Assembly (NCBI GenBank): GCA_946902875.1
Contig: OX336336.1
Location: 2,078,545-2,142,544 of the forward strand
DNA: 64,000 nt
Direction of reading: 5' to 3'
Source of the DNA: Nematopogon swammerdamellus
Lineage: Eukaryota > Arthropoda > Insecta > Lepidoptera > Adelidae
Numbering within the stretch: the first letter of the stretch is position 1; each line of letters begins with the position of its first letter. Made by a program: the position numbers and the translations under genes. Shown here in pieces: positions 19,063 to 30,058 of this stretch. The notes beneath the pieces are model-generated. The model did no database searches. It was not told the DNA's origin and worked only from the letters and a program-made list of their open reading frames with translations.

Positions 19063-19544
19063 TCAAATATAAAACAAACCAAACAAAATTCGAAACCCAT
19101 TACGCATCTGCCCGAATTACTTACAGTGCACAAAGATTACGCCCATATGTTACTTCCACTTACCTAACCCTAAGTATTTAACTCTATGTAACATGTCCCG
19201 GCAGCCTAGGTATCGTGTTAGTCTAGATTCTAAATTCCTGTGCATCACCGGACACACAGGTGGTGCGTAATCGGTGCGTAATCGGTGCGTAATCAATATA
19301 ATTATGAGGAATTTGGTTGCGTCCGATCGGTTTAATGCTTGAGTTTTTTTTTAATAATTAAAGTAATTGTTTTTTATTTGACTAGATATATATGAAGTAT
19401 CAAAATTGACGATGGCACTATACACCAGATATAGATAATTTAAATAGGTAGTGTGGTCAGATTCTTGAGTATTCATGTTTATGCTGTAAATATTAATGTT
19501 CTTGTGAGCGGTAGTATGGGTTAATTATTGGAAATTACTTTAAT
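19063..19544. other. unassigned intergenic DNA
   Basis: GGTGCGTAATC is repeated three times at 19263-19295. Nothing else is recognised. Confidence 0.4.
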
Positions 19545-19715
19545 ATAATACTTATAATGTACTAACAAAATATTGTGACTTGCGAAGGTTGTTTTGTCAG
19601 TTCTTCTTCGCATTGAATTTAGAACTGGCGGAATTTTCGACATATCCAAGCGTAGGTTACCGCTACCTATGGATGAAATAATACAATATAAAATAAACAA
19701 TTTATTATAGACATC
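19545..19715 (+). mobile_element. LINE-L 3' end
   Basis: TGTGACTTGCGAAGGTTG, GTCAGTTCTTCTTCGCATTG, TTTAGAACTGGCGG and TTACCGCTACCTATGGATGA, then an AATACAATATAAAATAAACA tail. A close copy lies at 60893-61058. The next 250 bp are unassigned. Confidence 0.65.
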
Positions 19716-19965
19716 CGGCTGGGATTTCTGTGCCCAATACTTCAACGGAAGATCAGACACAGCCAATAACACCATTCCTCGCGAAACCACGCTCAGAGAG
19801 GCGCCATGCCGGCTATGAGGCAGACAAAAAGGTCGTCGTCTAATTTATTGACACGCCTACTAACTAAACTAAAACCAACACTAAATTACTAACTTTCCTA
19901 TTACTAAAAACTAACAACATAATGTCTATACCATCTTAGTATTAATTATATTATGAAAGTTATTA

Positions 19966-20310
19966 TACCGTGTGGGGACGGTACTTAAAAAGAATAGCCC
20001 GACTGCATCTCTCCCCGTGCATGTCGTAAGAGGCTACTAAGGGATAAGGACAAGATACTGCGCTGCGCTAACTTCGTGACAGGCTAGCCACTACTCACCT
20101 TGACGCAGTCCTTCCACCTAGTCATGCAGCAGCTGGGTTCTTCGTGTCTTACTTCCTGTTTGATAGTTATCTTGTCCGTATACTGTGCTAAACGTGGTGG
20201 TCGGTGTTGTGCTGTAATTTACCAAAGTCCTTATAGCACAACACCGATTACTCTGCTTACCCTGATTGTCGGGATACAGCGCGCGTTATGTATGTATGTA
20301 TGTAAGTTAT
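19966..20310 (+). mobile_element. repeat E, complete
   Basis: The 5' end shows the terminal hairpin ACCGTGTGGGGACGGTAC. All later blocks are present, including the central inverted pair CGGTGTTGTGCTG and TAGCACAACACCG. It ends in ATGT repeats. Confidence 0.85.
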
Positions 20311-20870
20311 TATACTCAATAAGAGCGCAATAATGTAATTTTTTAATAATTATGTACGTGTTATATTCTATGAAACAAGTCTTCCTGCCAGACAGTTTCT
20401 CTAGAGCAGGAGACATGATTACATGTAAAATAGGCTTAGAAAGTTTTCTAAATAAATAATTTTTCATTTTAGTTTCATTTTTATTTTCATTTAAATTTTT
20501 CCCATCCCCATAAAATAAACATGTTTTGTTTTGTTTGTTTTTGCTCTATCGTAAAAGCGGTAATACATACGAGCGTCTAACTTGGTGTGGTTATAGTGAA
20601 AATTCTAAAGTAAAACAACAACTGATAAAAACCGGCCAATTACAAATCCAGTTGAAATATATGTAAAGTATGTATATAAGTATGTATGTATAGTATATAA
20701 GAGTTGATGTAGGTATATTATAATATTTATGTTTCTTATTATATGTATGTAATGTATACGTAAGGATTTATATTGATTGTAATTATCTTTGTACAATTTG
20801 TATATGTGTGTATTTATATTTCATACTACTGTTCCCTTTTTTGTAATGCATTGTCCGCCCCTACGTGTTT
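20311..20870. other. unassigned AT-rich DNA
   Basis: Contains several GTATGTATGT tracts. No gene is recognised. Confidence 0.4.
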
Positions 20871-20992
20871 TCCACATCCCAAAGGTTAGTTCGTAAAGAA
20901 TGCCGCAAGGCATTAAACTCGCCTTTTATAACCTCTTTATACAATGGTGTACAATAAATTATATTTTCATTCGGTGCGCTAATGAAGGAATA
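20871..20992 (+). mobile_element. retroposon 3' end (CCACATCCCAAAGG type)
   Basis: TCCACATCCCAAAGGTTAG, AGGCATTAAACTCGCC and CAATGGTGTACAATAAATTA resemble a LINE UTR with a polyadenylation-like end. A relative lies at 24716-24830. Confidence 0.5.
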
Positions 20993-21234
20993 CATTTGGC
21001 AAGTTTTTTTATTATTTGACTTAAATTGTGTAAAATGAAAATGTTTCATCACAAAGTTGCGGAAAAGGTACGGGTGTTGTGCCTAAAATTAAAAATATCC
21101 CAGTCCAACTCTGACGTCACTTCCCTCAGATTTAATTACTTAATCAATTGAAGGGCGCAGTTCGAAAAATACTTTAGTCCAAACATTTGCTTTTTCTTTC
21201 TCTGGTACGAATTTCCCTATATTATATTATATGT
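20993..21234. other. unassigned intergenic DNA
   Basis: Nothing recognised. Confidence 0.35.
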
Positions 21235-21623
21235 CTTTTTTTTTTTATGGAAACTGACACGGTTGGCTACCTCACCTACAACGTCCGTGATGTCAGCCCA
21301 TAACACCGGGTGAACTAGGTGCCATGTCAGTGCTTCCCCCTTTGATCGTGCCGGCTACACTGAACTGGTCGGAAAACACAAACTATTTACATAGCCGTTT
21401 TTGGACCGACGTTTCATTCAGTGCGGTGGTACCAACCCGGGCGGGTTAAACCCTACCACCAAGTAAGATTAGGAGGGAAGGGACCTACAGTTTTACGAGG
21501 AATCCGAACCTCGGTCAGCCTCCAACGGTCAGCGGTCACCCATCCAAGTACTGACCGCACCCAGCGTTGCTTAAGATTCAATAGCGACATTGGACTGTCT
21601 GCACACTGGGCTATCGAGGCTGA
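21235..21623 (-). mobile_element. SINE-D, complete, tRNA/5S chimeric head
   Basis: On the minus strand it starts CAGCCTCGATAGC near 21623. Within the head, GTACTTGGATGGGTGACCGC and TTAAGCAACGCTGGGTGC match the 5S rRNA internal control region. Then come GGTTCGGATTCC, the shared ACCTACTAATCTTACTTGG-like spacer, body, and TTTCCATAAAA tail. The A box is slightly eroded (TAGCCCAGTG). Confidence 0.88.
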
Positions 21624-21887
21624 CAAAAATACGTCTATACTTCTTCTTGTTAATAGTAGTGGTTTTACACAAAGATGTTTCGGCTCTAATTGTATTTTTA
21701 CAAAATAATGCAGGTTATGTTAAGAATTAGATTCAATCCCGATCAGTTTAGCCGAAGCAGTCACATGGAATTACTGTGACCCCTGGACGATCCCTAGTGC
21801 CGACAGGAATAAGGTCTAATGAACCTGACCATGCTATATGTTCCATAAAAATAGCTTATGTTTTACGAAATTATAATATGCACATAG
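21624..21887. other. unassigned intergenic DNA
   Basis: Nothing recognised. Confidence 0.35.
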
Positions 21888-22068
21888 GCTCTGCCTGCCC
21901 ACGTATTTACCCCCAAGCATAGTCTCTGGTCCAAAAAAAAAAGGCGTGAATAGGCACCTGTTGGCATGGGATTCGCAACCCCCGCATACGGCCGAATGTC
22001 TATGTGCGTCGTTCGACACCTTATGGGTGGCTCGGCGCCACATGTCGCGCTTTATATTAAAAAAAAAG
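21888..22068 (+). mobile_element. LINE-F 3' end
   Basis: GCCTGCCCACGTATTTACCC through GGCATGGGATTCGCAACCCC to GGCTCGGCGCCACATGTCGC and an A-tail. The frame is disrupted by a long A-run. Confidence 0.75.
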
Positions 22069-22555
22069 GTTTTTTTATAAAATCATTTTAATTATGAAAT
22101 TCCTGTTTTGAAACATTTGTGAAAAAGGGACTTAGCAATTACACGTTAAATATTTTAACGTTTGCAAAAAAAAATAATCACAGATCTCGTGCATTTTACG
22201 ACCTTCGAGGTACATTGAAAATTAACTCAACAAAATAAAAAAAATATTACATTTATATATTTTTTATTATTTTTCAAAAACACTAACTGCTAAGATGAGC
22301 GCAAAATTGATAATGTCACAATGTATATGAAACGGCTCCTTCGAGACAGATTAACATCTAGTGACGGAGCCAATGTTTGTTATGTGCCGTTTGTAGTACT
22401 GAATAAAATTTCATTTAATTTCATTTCATTTCATTTCATTTCACAAGCAGCTTAAAAAATGTAAACTAAAATTTTGACAGAAAAAGAGATAAGTTGTACA
22501 TTATGTATAACTAAAGTAACAAATTAATAAATATCAAATATAAAAATATAATATA
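22069..22555. other. unassigned, with retroposon-like (ATTTC)n tail
   Basis: 22300-22441 ends GTAGTACTGAATAAAATTTC followed by about five ATTTC units, as for a retroposon 3' tail. The rest is unassigned. Confidence 0.45.
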
Positions 22556-22564
22556 GGTTAGGTT

Positions 22565-22790
22565 AGAAGATGCGTCGCTACGCGACAAATTCAACGAGCC
22601 CAAACTTGGTGGACTTATCATGTGTAGTTTAGGAGTTCCTATGGCTTCATTCCGGCTCCATCATCAGGACCCTGGAAATAACATATAACTAGAGTACTTG
22701 CGAAGACAAATCCAACGAGCCCAAACACGATTCGCTTATCATGTGTAGTTTAGGAGTTCCTATGGCTTCCTTCCGGCTCCATAATCAGAA
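22565..22790. repeat. 121-bp tandem duplication
   Basis: ATGTGTAGTTTAGGAGTTCC starts at 22620 and again at 22741. The units are similar over about 85 bp (CAACGAGCCCAAAC, CCGGCTCCAT-ATCAG) and diverged elsewhere. Confidence 0.75.
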
Positions 22791-23089
22791 CCCAACAAAC
22801 AAACTAACAAAGTCACCCGAGGATCTGCAGAGCCGTGATTTGATTTATCACAATTTATTTCATACATTCGGATATTCCTCCTCGCTCTCTACGCTGTTGC
22901 ACTTCCAAAAGTCGATTTCACACTCTCAGCGAAAATGGGAAAAATTTCCACCACCTACTACAGCACGAACCATCATCGATAGACGAATGTTTTTTTTTTT
23001 AATGTAGCCCAAAGTCCAAATCTAAACAGGGTTTTTTAATTTTTCCATATCACATTTAGTTTTTTAGATATAAGAGATTTAGTAAAAAA
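22791..23089. other. unassigned intergenic DNA
   Basis: An ORF of 88 codons overlaps the end of the tandem duplication and has no recognisable family. Confidence 0.35.
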
Positions 23090-23236
23090 AGCCTGGGGTT
23101 TTTCAAAAGGGGCGAGAAAAGGCTCCTGTCAGGCTGGCGTGGCATTCGCAATCCCCGTGCATCACAGAATGTCCATGGGCATCGTTAGACAACTACTTGC
23201 AGGTGAAACGATGCCACATGTTGCGCTATGCATAAA
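23090..23236 (+). mobile_element. LINE-F 3' end
   Basis: AGCCTGGGGTTTTTCAAAAG through TGGCGTGGCATTCGCAATCC to CACATGTTGCGCTATGCATA and A-tail. Confidence 0.75.
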
Positions 23237-23544
23237 AAAAATATTTACGAAAGTGGACTAAAGACAATTTTAGAACTGGGCCCTTCAATTAGTTAAACTG
23301 TCTAAGCAATTGAGAGGTTTCAGATGTAGCAATTTGTTTTACGGACATGGAAATGTTTGTTTTTCTATTTTTAGTAAGCTCTCGAATATTATTATTTACT
23401 TTCTGAGAAACGAAGTTTTCAGATGATTTTTTTCCTGTTATGAAATATTTCTCGTTATAGAAGTTACGAACGATTATTTATTATTATAACCCTCTAACTG
23501 AGTCGTGCATTTTCGGCTTAATTCATCGATGCGCGATTAGTATA
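23237..23544. other. unassigned intergenic DNA
   Basis: Nothing recognised. Confidence 0.35.
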
Positions 23545-23705
23545 CGGCGGCGGGTTGCCGAGTGTTTCCTCGGCTTCTCTTGCGAGAGGTCCGAGGTTCG
23601 AATCCAGCCGACGCGTACCAATGAGTTTTTTCTGATTTGAAAAAAAAAACTTGCATACCTTCACCCACTGCTCCATGGTTAGGTAGGATTTCATGTAAAA
23701 ATTTA
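23545..23705 (+). mobile_element. SINE-C head, 3'-truncated
   Basis: The tRNA-like head has an imperfect A box (TTGCCGAGTGT) and an intact B box GGTTCGAATCC. It is followed by GAGTTTTTTCTGATTTGAAA and a short piece of body. The 3' half is missing, replaced at about 23706 by a LINE-M-like scrap (GGTTGACTGGAGGACATTGC). Confidence 0.8.
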
Positions 23706-23839
23706 ATTCCACCGGGTTGACTGGAGGACATTGCCTAAGGTAATAAGCCCGCCCTTGTCACGCATTAAGTGCACATATACGTACATTGCAATAATTGCGC
23801 TTACTAGTTAAACATGTCACAGCAAGATTCCGTCTAGCT

Positions 23840-24449
23840 TAGGGTTGCCAATCGTCCCGGTACACCGGGACTCGTCACCGGTTTAGAATCTCAGTCCCGG
23901 TCGTCCCGCCTGACCACCAAATGTCCCGGTCGAGAACCAAAAGCCAGTTAGTTTCATCCATACTAATATTATAAAAAAAATCTTTAAAGGGTTTAGAGAT
24001 TTTTTTTGATAATTAATTTTTTTTGTATAGTTTTTTTTTTGGGTTTACTGTTTCTTCTATTTCCTAACACTCCTTAAAGAGCGTTTCAGGCATCATAAGT
24101 CAGCAGATTTCAGTCGCAGATGTCAATTATGTGTATACACAGAAAACGAACGTTCAGTGGAGACTTTTGGCTAACTATCTGTGAGCTTACAGAGCTGCGT
24201 GGATTACTCTGAATCTGACACTTTTCTGGGGCCCATAATGTGTTGGCTATGGGCATTAAAACCATTGCCTACCTATTTATCTAATACAATTTATGCATAA
24301 TCTATCCTTAAATGTATCTTACCCATCATCTAAAATTTTATTTAATATTTATAGAGCAGGTGCTGCATTTCCCCGCTTGAAGACAACCAACTTTTCTTAG
24401 GTTTTGATATAGTGTCCCGGTCAGTACCTGCACCTTTATGGCAACCCTA
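23840..24449. mobile_element. hAT-like element 3
   Basis: It is flanked by the exact 8-bp duplication GTCTAGCT (23832-23839 and 24450-24457). The termini are TAGGGTTGCCA and its inverse. CCCGGTAC-type sequence follows inward on the left and CCCGGTCAGTACC on the right. It is 610 bp with no transposase. A TCCATACTAATATTATAAA motif at about 23960 looks like a Helitron 5' end within it. Confidence 0.88.
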
Positions 24450-24457
24450 GTCTAGCT

Positions 24458-24715
24458 CAGTGTAGCCGACGCGGGCACATGTTGACTGTGACTGACTCTT
24501 TGATGCTCATTCCGACATGAAAAAGGTCAACAAGAATGACTGTCTGACTGTCTGGCTGGCTGACTGACTGACAACGCGCAGGCTAAACCGGTGACTCTAG
24601 AGTGCGTGACATTTTGCATAGGGTTTCCTCATGTAACGTAGTGCTCACTAAGAAAGGATTTTTTAAAATTCATCCGATAAGGAGGTAAAATAAGGGACGA
24701 AAGTTACTGCATTCA
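24458..24715. other. unassigned, GACT-rich
   Basis: CTGACTGTCTGG and GACTGACTGAC runs near 24540-24575. No gene. Confidence 0.35.
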
Positions 24716-24830
24716 CATCTTCCACATCCCAAAGGTTAGCTGAATAGGATACCTTACGGCTTTAAGCTCACCTCTTGTACCAACTTCGCACGAAATGGGT
24801 GTTCACTACATACCATTACCATTTTTATGT
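24716..24830 (+). mobile_element. retroposon 3' end (CCACATCCCAAAGG type)
   Basis: Matches 20871-20992 at TTCCACATCCCAAAGGTTAG and TTTAAGCTCACCTCTTGTAC. The tail is lost. Confidence 0.5.
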
Positions 24831-25499
24831 TGGAACTAAGTAAAGTTCGTACGTCTATGAAAATAATTTGCCACAATATATTGAACAAATTTTACAAACT
24901 ACATTACAAGAATATCTCATCGTTTTCCGCTTTTTAATATAATAATAATAACGTATAATAACGTGCAAATAATAATAAAATAAAATTCATTACAGCGCAT
25001 CCTAAAACACGTGAAACGTACATTTTAAATTAACCCAAACTTACCTACTAATATATTAATTTAATTAACTTTTTTATTATTTAAAATTATATAAAATGTA
25101 TTTACTCGTAAAGAAATATTAACCTTACTTTATTTATTATCATAATATGTAAATGCATACTTTCATACCTACAATCATATAACAAAAAACCTGCACCCCC
25201 ACACCTAAAAACAAACGGAGCTTGGCGATACAGGTTGTAAAAACATACCGTTGTAAAACAATAATTTTTTTGTACTTTCTTTCCTCGTACTAGAAAACAC
25301 ATCTAAATGTATCTTTTAATTTAATTTACACAACAAATTATTTTGTTTGTTTGTTTTATTCTTACAATTTAGTGTGTAGCTCTACACTCTACATTCTCAC
25401 TGTACACAACCGGACGAATAAAGAGCGGGAGATGAAGCAACTTGTGTTCGTGAAGAAATATAGTCTGTATTGTATTAATTTTCCCCAAGATAACTGACC
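24831..25499. other. unassigned AT-rich DNA
   Basis: No ORF or repeat that I recognise. Confidence 0.4.
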
Positions 25500-25660
25500 T
25501 CAGACGCGTCTAAGCCTGCGAAGGCTGCGGGGTGGGGCGGGGGCGGGGGGAGGCACGGCCTACTTGCCCCGCGCACTGGCTCCGACGACGGGGTTCGTCG
25601 GCCCAGCTAGGTCGCGCCGCGGTGACCCTCATAGGAGCTAGATCGGCTGCGGCGTGACTA
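25500..25660. other. CpG-rich patch
   Basis: A G-rich core (GGGGCGGGGGCGGGGGG) and several CGACG/GCGCC motifs suggest Sp1/KLF-like binding potential or a promoter. No reading frame is recognised. Confidence 0.3.
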
Positions 25661-25782
25661 GTTGAATCTTGCGACATCCAATGCAGAAGCAGATACGGTA
25701 TAAATACGGAGCTCTATACTCTGTTAGGCGTTTGCGACCGACCATCCATAGCTGCATATTTATAAAGTCTTATAAAAGTAAT

Positions 25783-26085
25783 TTTTTAGGGTTCCGTATC
25801 CGGTACGGGACCCTATTACTAAGCCTACGCCGTTTGTCTGTCTGTCGGTCCATCCGTCTGTCTGTCCGTCCGTCCGTCCGAGGGCTGTATCTCTTGAACC
25901 GTAATAGATAGCCCGTTGAAATTTTCACAGAATATGTGTTATTATGGCCGATATAACAACAAATAATAAAAAATAAGAAAACGTAAAAAATTCACGGGGT
26001 TCCCATAGAAGAAACCAAAAAGTGTATGCGCGCGCGCCATCTACCGAATAGATTATGAAGCATTTTAACTAATCATGAAATTTTT
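25783..26085 (+). mobile_element. GGCCAAG element, 3'-truncated
   Basis: A well-preserved left hairpin (AGGGTTCCGTA...TACGGGACCCT), a GTCTGTCTGTC stretch and interior down to AACTAATCATGAAATTTTTT. A second copy begins right after it. Confidence 0.85.
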
Positions 26086-26093
26086 TTATTTAT

Positions 26094-26289
26094 TTTTTTA
26101 GGTTTCCGTACCCCGTACGGAAACCTATTACTAAGCCTACGCCGTCTGTCTATCTGTCTGTCCTAATGCTGTATCTTCGGAAATTAAGGGGGGTTCCCAT
26201 AGAAGAAACGTGTTTTTTTATCAATGTTTTTTTTTTTGGTGCGGAAACCTGGGTGCGCGAGTCGGACTCGGACCTGGCCGTTTTTTTTT
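26094..26289 (+). mobile_element. GGCCAAG element, short GGAAACC subtype
   Basis: Left hairpin TAGGTTTCCGTACCCCGTAC and right end GCGGAAACCTGGGTGCGCGA, CGGACCTGGCCGTTTTT. About 100 bp of interior is deleted. Confidence 0.8.
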
Positions 26290-26683
26290 AATGTAAGTAA
26301 TCCGTTATGGGTGGCTGAGTCGGAGGGGCCAAAGCGCATACTCCGACCAGCCAATATCACTTCCGAGAAGGTAGGTGCCATACCGGAGACTTCCCTGGAT
26401 TGCTGGCTATACCTAGAGGAGAACACAGCCGAGGCTATGCGGCCATCTTACGTCCAGGACGGTGGTACCAACCCAGTCGGCTACAATTTGAGCCTACCAC
26501 CTAGTAAGGGGCAAGGGAAGGGACCTACAGTTTTACACCGGTTCCGAACGGTGAAGCAGCAGGTGTAGGTATGCACGTAAATTTTTTCGTCAGAAAAAAC
26601 TCATTGGTACATGCCGACAGGATTCGAACTTCGGACCTCTCGCATGGAAAGCCGATGCCCAAACCACTCGGCCACCCGCCGCT
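26290..26683 (-). mobile_element. SINE-C, complete
   Basis: The tRNA-like head is at the right end (B box complement GGATTCGAACTTC, A box complement CCACTCGGCCA). The body and the TACATTAAAAA tail are at the left, fused to the T-rich end of the GGCCAAG element. Confidence 0.88.
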
Positions 26684-26711
26684 ATAATAAGTAATGTAAT
26701 ATTGTAATTTT

Positions 26712-26803
26712 TTTATAGACAGCGCGACATGTGGCTCCGACCTTTTACTTACTTTCTTCTTTTTAAATACGAATTTCACGCGAGCGAAGCTGCGGGCAAA
26801 AGC
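26712..26803 (+). mobile_element. Helitron-A 3' end
   Basis: ACTTACTTTCTTCTTTTTAA, then CACGCGAGCGAAGCTGCGGG and AAAAGCTACTT with a decayed CTAG. A LINE-F scrap (CGCGACATGTGGC, minus) precedes it. Confidence 0.7.
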
Positions 26804-27125
26804 TACTTATACAATAAGCTGAAATAGCTATGACTTAGAAAGCATTTTTTCGCTTTTTCTTAAAATAAATGTGACTTCGTTGAACTTTTTCTCTAATGGC
26901 GGAATTATGCTTGTATTTAAATTGATATTATGTATAAAGACTACGGAAAATAGGTTAAAATTACCGCGTTTACTACTCATATTGACACGATTTTTTACTC
27001 ATAGCCATAGATAACAAACGACCGCGACTAAGGCCGTTTTTTTTGAAATTCTTACTTTTATAGATTACCATAAAATGGAAACACGTAACGAAAAAGTGTA
27101 ATTCCGATCTAACCTCAATATTATT
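26804..27125. other. unassigned AT-rich DNA
   Basis: Nothing recognised. Confidence 0.35.
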
Positions 27126-27325
27126 ATTATTTTTTTTTTTATGGAAACTGACACGGTTGACTTCATCAACTACAATATCAGTGATGTCAGTCCATAACAC
27201 CTTGGTGAACTAGGTGCCAGGTCAGTGCTTTCCTTCGGTCGTGCAGGCTACACTGAACTGAACGGAAAACTCGAACTACATATTTACGTACATAACCGTT
27301 TCAACCAACCTTTCATTCAGTTAAT
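27126..27325 (-). mobile_element. SINE-D 3' half
   Basis: Tail TTTTTATGGAAACTGACACG to ACCAACCTTTCATTCAG. The head is missing. Confidence 0.75.
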
Positions 27326-27344
27326 TTAGAACTTTATAACTAGT

Positions 27345-27527
27345 ATCCATTCCCTTGTCCCTTACAAGATTGAAGGCTCGAATTGTAGCCGACTGGCCTC
27401 TAGCCACGTATAGCCAGCAATCCAAAGGGTAGTCTCCGGTATGGCACCTACCTTCACGGAGGTGATATTAGCTGATCGGAGCGTGTACTCTGGCCCCTCT
27501 GATTCAGCCACCCATACCGGAAATAGA
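27345..27527 (+). mobile_element. SINE-C 3' half
   Basis: CATTCCCTTGTCCCTTACAA, ATTGTAGCCGACTGG, GTAGTCTCCGGTATGGCACC, then CAGCCACCCATACCGGAAAT. Headless. Confidence 0.75.
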
Positions 27528-27539
27528 ATACAATATGAA

Positions 27540-28163
27540 AAGTTAAATTACAAATTTAAAAAGCCCCGACCCTTAAAAAGACAAAAATAATTTCCGTTTA
27601 CTTAAAGGAGTCGGGGGACCGCTAAGTAGGGTATTTACTTAGCAGTCCCCCGACTCGTTTAAGTAAAAAATTATATTTTACTTTTTAAGGGTCGAGGTTT
27701 TTTAAAAATTGTAATATAACTTTTATTTCAAGCTTTTAAAAAATAAACCACATGCAAATCGGTCCACTTTTTAAAAGAATTAATTTTGTTATTACTTAAT
27801 TACTTGATTACTTGATTACAAACATAGCTAAGAACCATCCCGATTAAACAAGCTTTAACAAGAGTAAACATGTTTAAAAAAACCCTACCCTTAAAAAGTC
27901 TTTATCCTTATAATTTCCGTTTTCTCACATACATAAAGAAGTCGGGGGACCGCTAAGTAAATACCTGCGTAGCTCTAATTACTTAGCCTTACTAACTAGT
28001 TATCCAAATCGATCCTTCCGTTTGGGAGCTACGATGCCACAGACAGACAGACAGATATACAGACAGATAGACATATATATAAACAAACACACAGACATAC
28101 AGGCGGACAAGACAGACAGCGTGGGCATCAACTTATAACACCCGTCCTTTTGTTTCAAGGGTT
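27540..28163. mobile_element. foldback family B, two overlapping partial copies
   Basis: 27540-27865 holds the inner palindrome (about 27545-27630 against 27635-27720) and the inner right arm. 27870-28163 holds a second left inner arm and the outer right arm, with GGAGCTACGATGCCACAGAC, an (ACAG)n tract and TTATAACACCCGTCCTTTTG. It ends at GGGTTAAAAAA. Confidence 0.75.
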
Positions 28164-28514
28164 AAAAAAACCGGCCAAGTGCGAGTCGAACTCGCGCACC
28201 GAGAGTTCCGTATCGCCATGTCATGGTCAGCGCCACTCACGCCATCTATGGATTAGTTAAAATGCTTCATTCTCTACACTTTTATTGTATGGGGACTCCG
28301 CGATTTTTTTTTTTACTATTTCTTATTGTTATTATTTGTTATCGGCCATAATAATAACACATATTCTGTGAAAATTTCAACGGCCTACCTATTACGTTTC
28401 AAGAGATACAGCCCTCGAACAGACATAGGGACAGACAGACAGACAGACGGCGTAGGCTTAGTAATAAAATAAAAATAATAGGGTCCCGTACGACGGATAC
28501 GGAACTCTAAAAAC
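28164..28514 (-). mobile_element. GGCCAAG element, complete
   Basis: AAACCGGCCAAGTGCGAGTC, CACCGAGAGTTCCGTATCGC, TAATAACACATATTCTGTGA, then GGGTCCCGTACGACGGATAC. A small AAAATAAAAATAAT insertion lies near the distal hairpin. It abuts the end of a family-B element through an A-run. Confidence 0.85.
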
Positions 28515-28539
28515 ATCACACACTACTTATTTTCCGCCC

Positions 28540-28830
28540 GCCCTGCGCACGAGTGCAGTATAATCACTTACACAACGTTCAAAAATGCCATTCCGCCCAA
28601 GCCGCGACGCGGAGGCAGCTAGTTTGGGCGGGGAGGCTGTACGGACGGCGCGGAGGTGGCAGGCTGGGCTGGGGCGGGCGTGCGGGGCAATGCACTGCAA
28701 CCTTCACCTCGTCTAGAGGGTATAGCCTCTCTCTCGCCACGCACACTTAGAGGCGCTGCGTTTGCTTACATAAGCGGCACGCACACAGGCGCACTCATTG
28801 TTCAGCGCGCGGCTAGGGTAGTCATGTCAT
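28540..28830. other. CpG-rich patch, possible promoter
   Basis: GGGGCGGGCGTGCGGGGC-type G-rich boxes and many CpG. It is bracketed by repeats on both sides, so this is a short survivor of unique DNA. No convincing frame is seen. Confidence 0.3.
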
Positions 28831-28841
28831 TTCTCTTATAG

Positions 28842-29461
28842 ATAAATTACAAATTTATGTAAAAACTCCCGACTCTTAAAAAATAAAAAATAACTTCCGT
28901 TTACTTACTTAAAGGAGTCAGGGGACCGCTAATTAAATACAATATAAAAACTGCGCGGGTATTTACTTAGAGTCCCCCGACTCCTTTAATTAACTAAACG
29001 GAAATTATTTTTTTATTAGGAAGTTCAATGGCTACGTTGTTTTGTTTTATTGAGTTTGGCGTTGTAGTATAATGTAATGGCGCAGCTTTGAGTTTTTCTA
29101 TTCTATTTATTTAGCGGTCCCCCGACTCCTTGAAATAAGTAAACGGAAATTCTATTTTACCTTTAAGGATCAGTGTTGTTTAAATTTGTAATTTAACTTT
29201 TATTTCAAGCTTTTAAAAAGAAACCGCGTGCTAATCGGTCCACTTTTTAAGTAATTAATTTTTTGATTACTAATTACTTGATTACTTGATTACAAACATA
29301 GCTAAGAACCATCCCGATTAAACCAGCTTTCTAATAAAAAAACCCGCATCCAAATCGGTCCATCCGTTTGGGAGCTACGATACCGCAGACGGTCACACCC
29401 ATGCACACATACACGCACACGTTAAACTTGTAACACCACTCTTTTTGGGTCGGGGGTTAAT
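28842..29461. mobile_element. foldback family B, rearranged
   Basis: The inner palindrome is at 28842-29012. After about 60 bp of other sequence a second inner right arm begins (29095) and continues to the outer right end with GGGAGCTACGATACCGCAGA and TTGGGTCGGGGGTTAA. Two right inner arms are therefore present. Confidence 0.75.
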
Positions 29462-29665
29462 AAATTATGTACAAATTTAAATAAAAACTCCCGAAGAACA
29501 TTCAGAATATCGAACGAGGCCGTCGTCGGTGAACTTAGACTATAAGGCTACTGTTTTTCGACCTTCCACAAGAATCGTTTTGAAAATGCTTTCACAGCTG
29601 CTGGTTCGGTCGAATGCTCAAGTGCATACAGGCCGGAGGAGAGTATTTTGAAAAACTATAGATAT
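29462..29665. other. unassigned intergenic DNA
   Basis: Nothing recognised. Confidence 0.35.
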
Positions 29666-30058
29666 TTTTTAGGGTTCCGTATCCGTCGTACGGGACCCTA
29701 TGACTAAGCCTACGCCGTCTGTCTGTCTGTCTGTCTGTCTGTCCGAGGGTTGTATCTCGTGAACCGTAATAGGTAGCCCGTGGAAATTTTCACAGAATAT
29801 GTGTTATTATGGCCGATATAACAACAAATAATAAAAATAAGAAAATGTCAAAAATTCACGGGGGTCCCTATACAAGAAACAAAAAGTGTATGCGCGCCAC
29901 CTACTGAAAAAAGTATGAAGCATTTTAACTAATCGTGAATTTTAACTAATATGAAGCATTTCATAAAACACGCCATAGATGTCGTGAGTGGCGCTGACCA
30001 TGTCATGGCGATACGGAACCCTCGGTGCGCGAGTTCGACTCGCACTTGGCCGTTTTTT
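29666..30058 (+). mobile_element. GGCCAAG element, complete (reference copy)
   Basis: It runs from TTTTTTAGGGTTCCGTA (hairpin with TACGGGACCCT) to GAGTTCGACTCGCACTTGGC and a T-run. Near the right end CACGCCATAGATGTCGTGAG is a short imperfect hairpin. GAGTTCGACTC fits a B-box/T-arm pattern and a T-run follows, so a Pol III origin is possible. Equally, the AGGGTTCCGTA/TACGGAACCCT pair makes the ends inverted. Confidence 0.88.
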
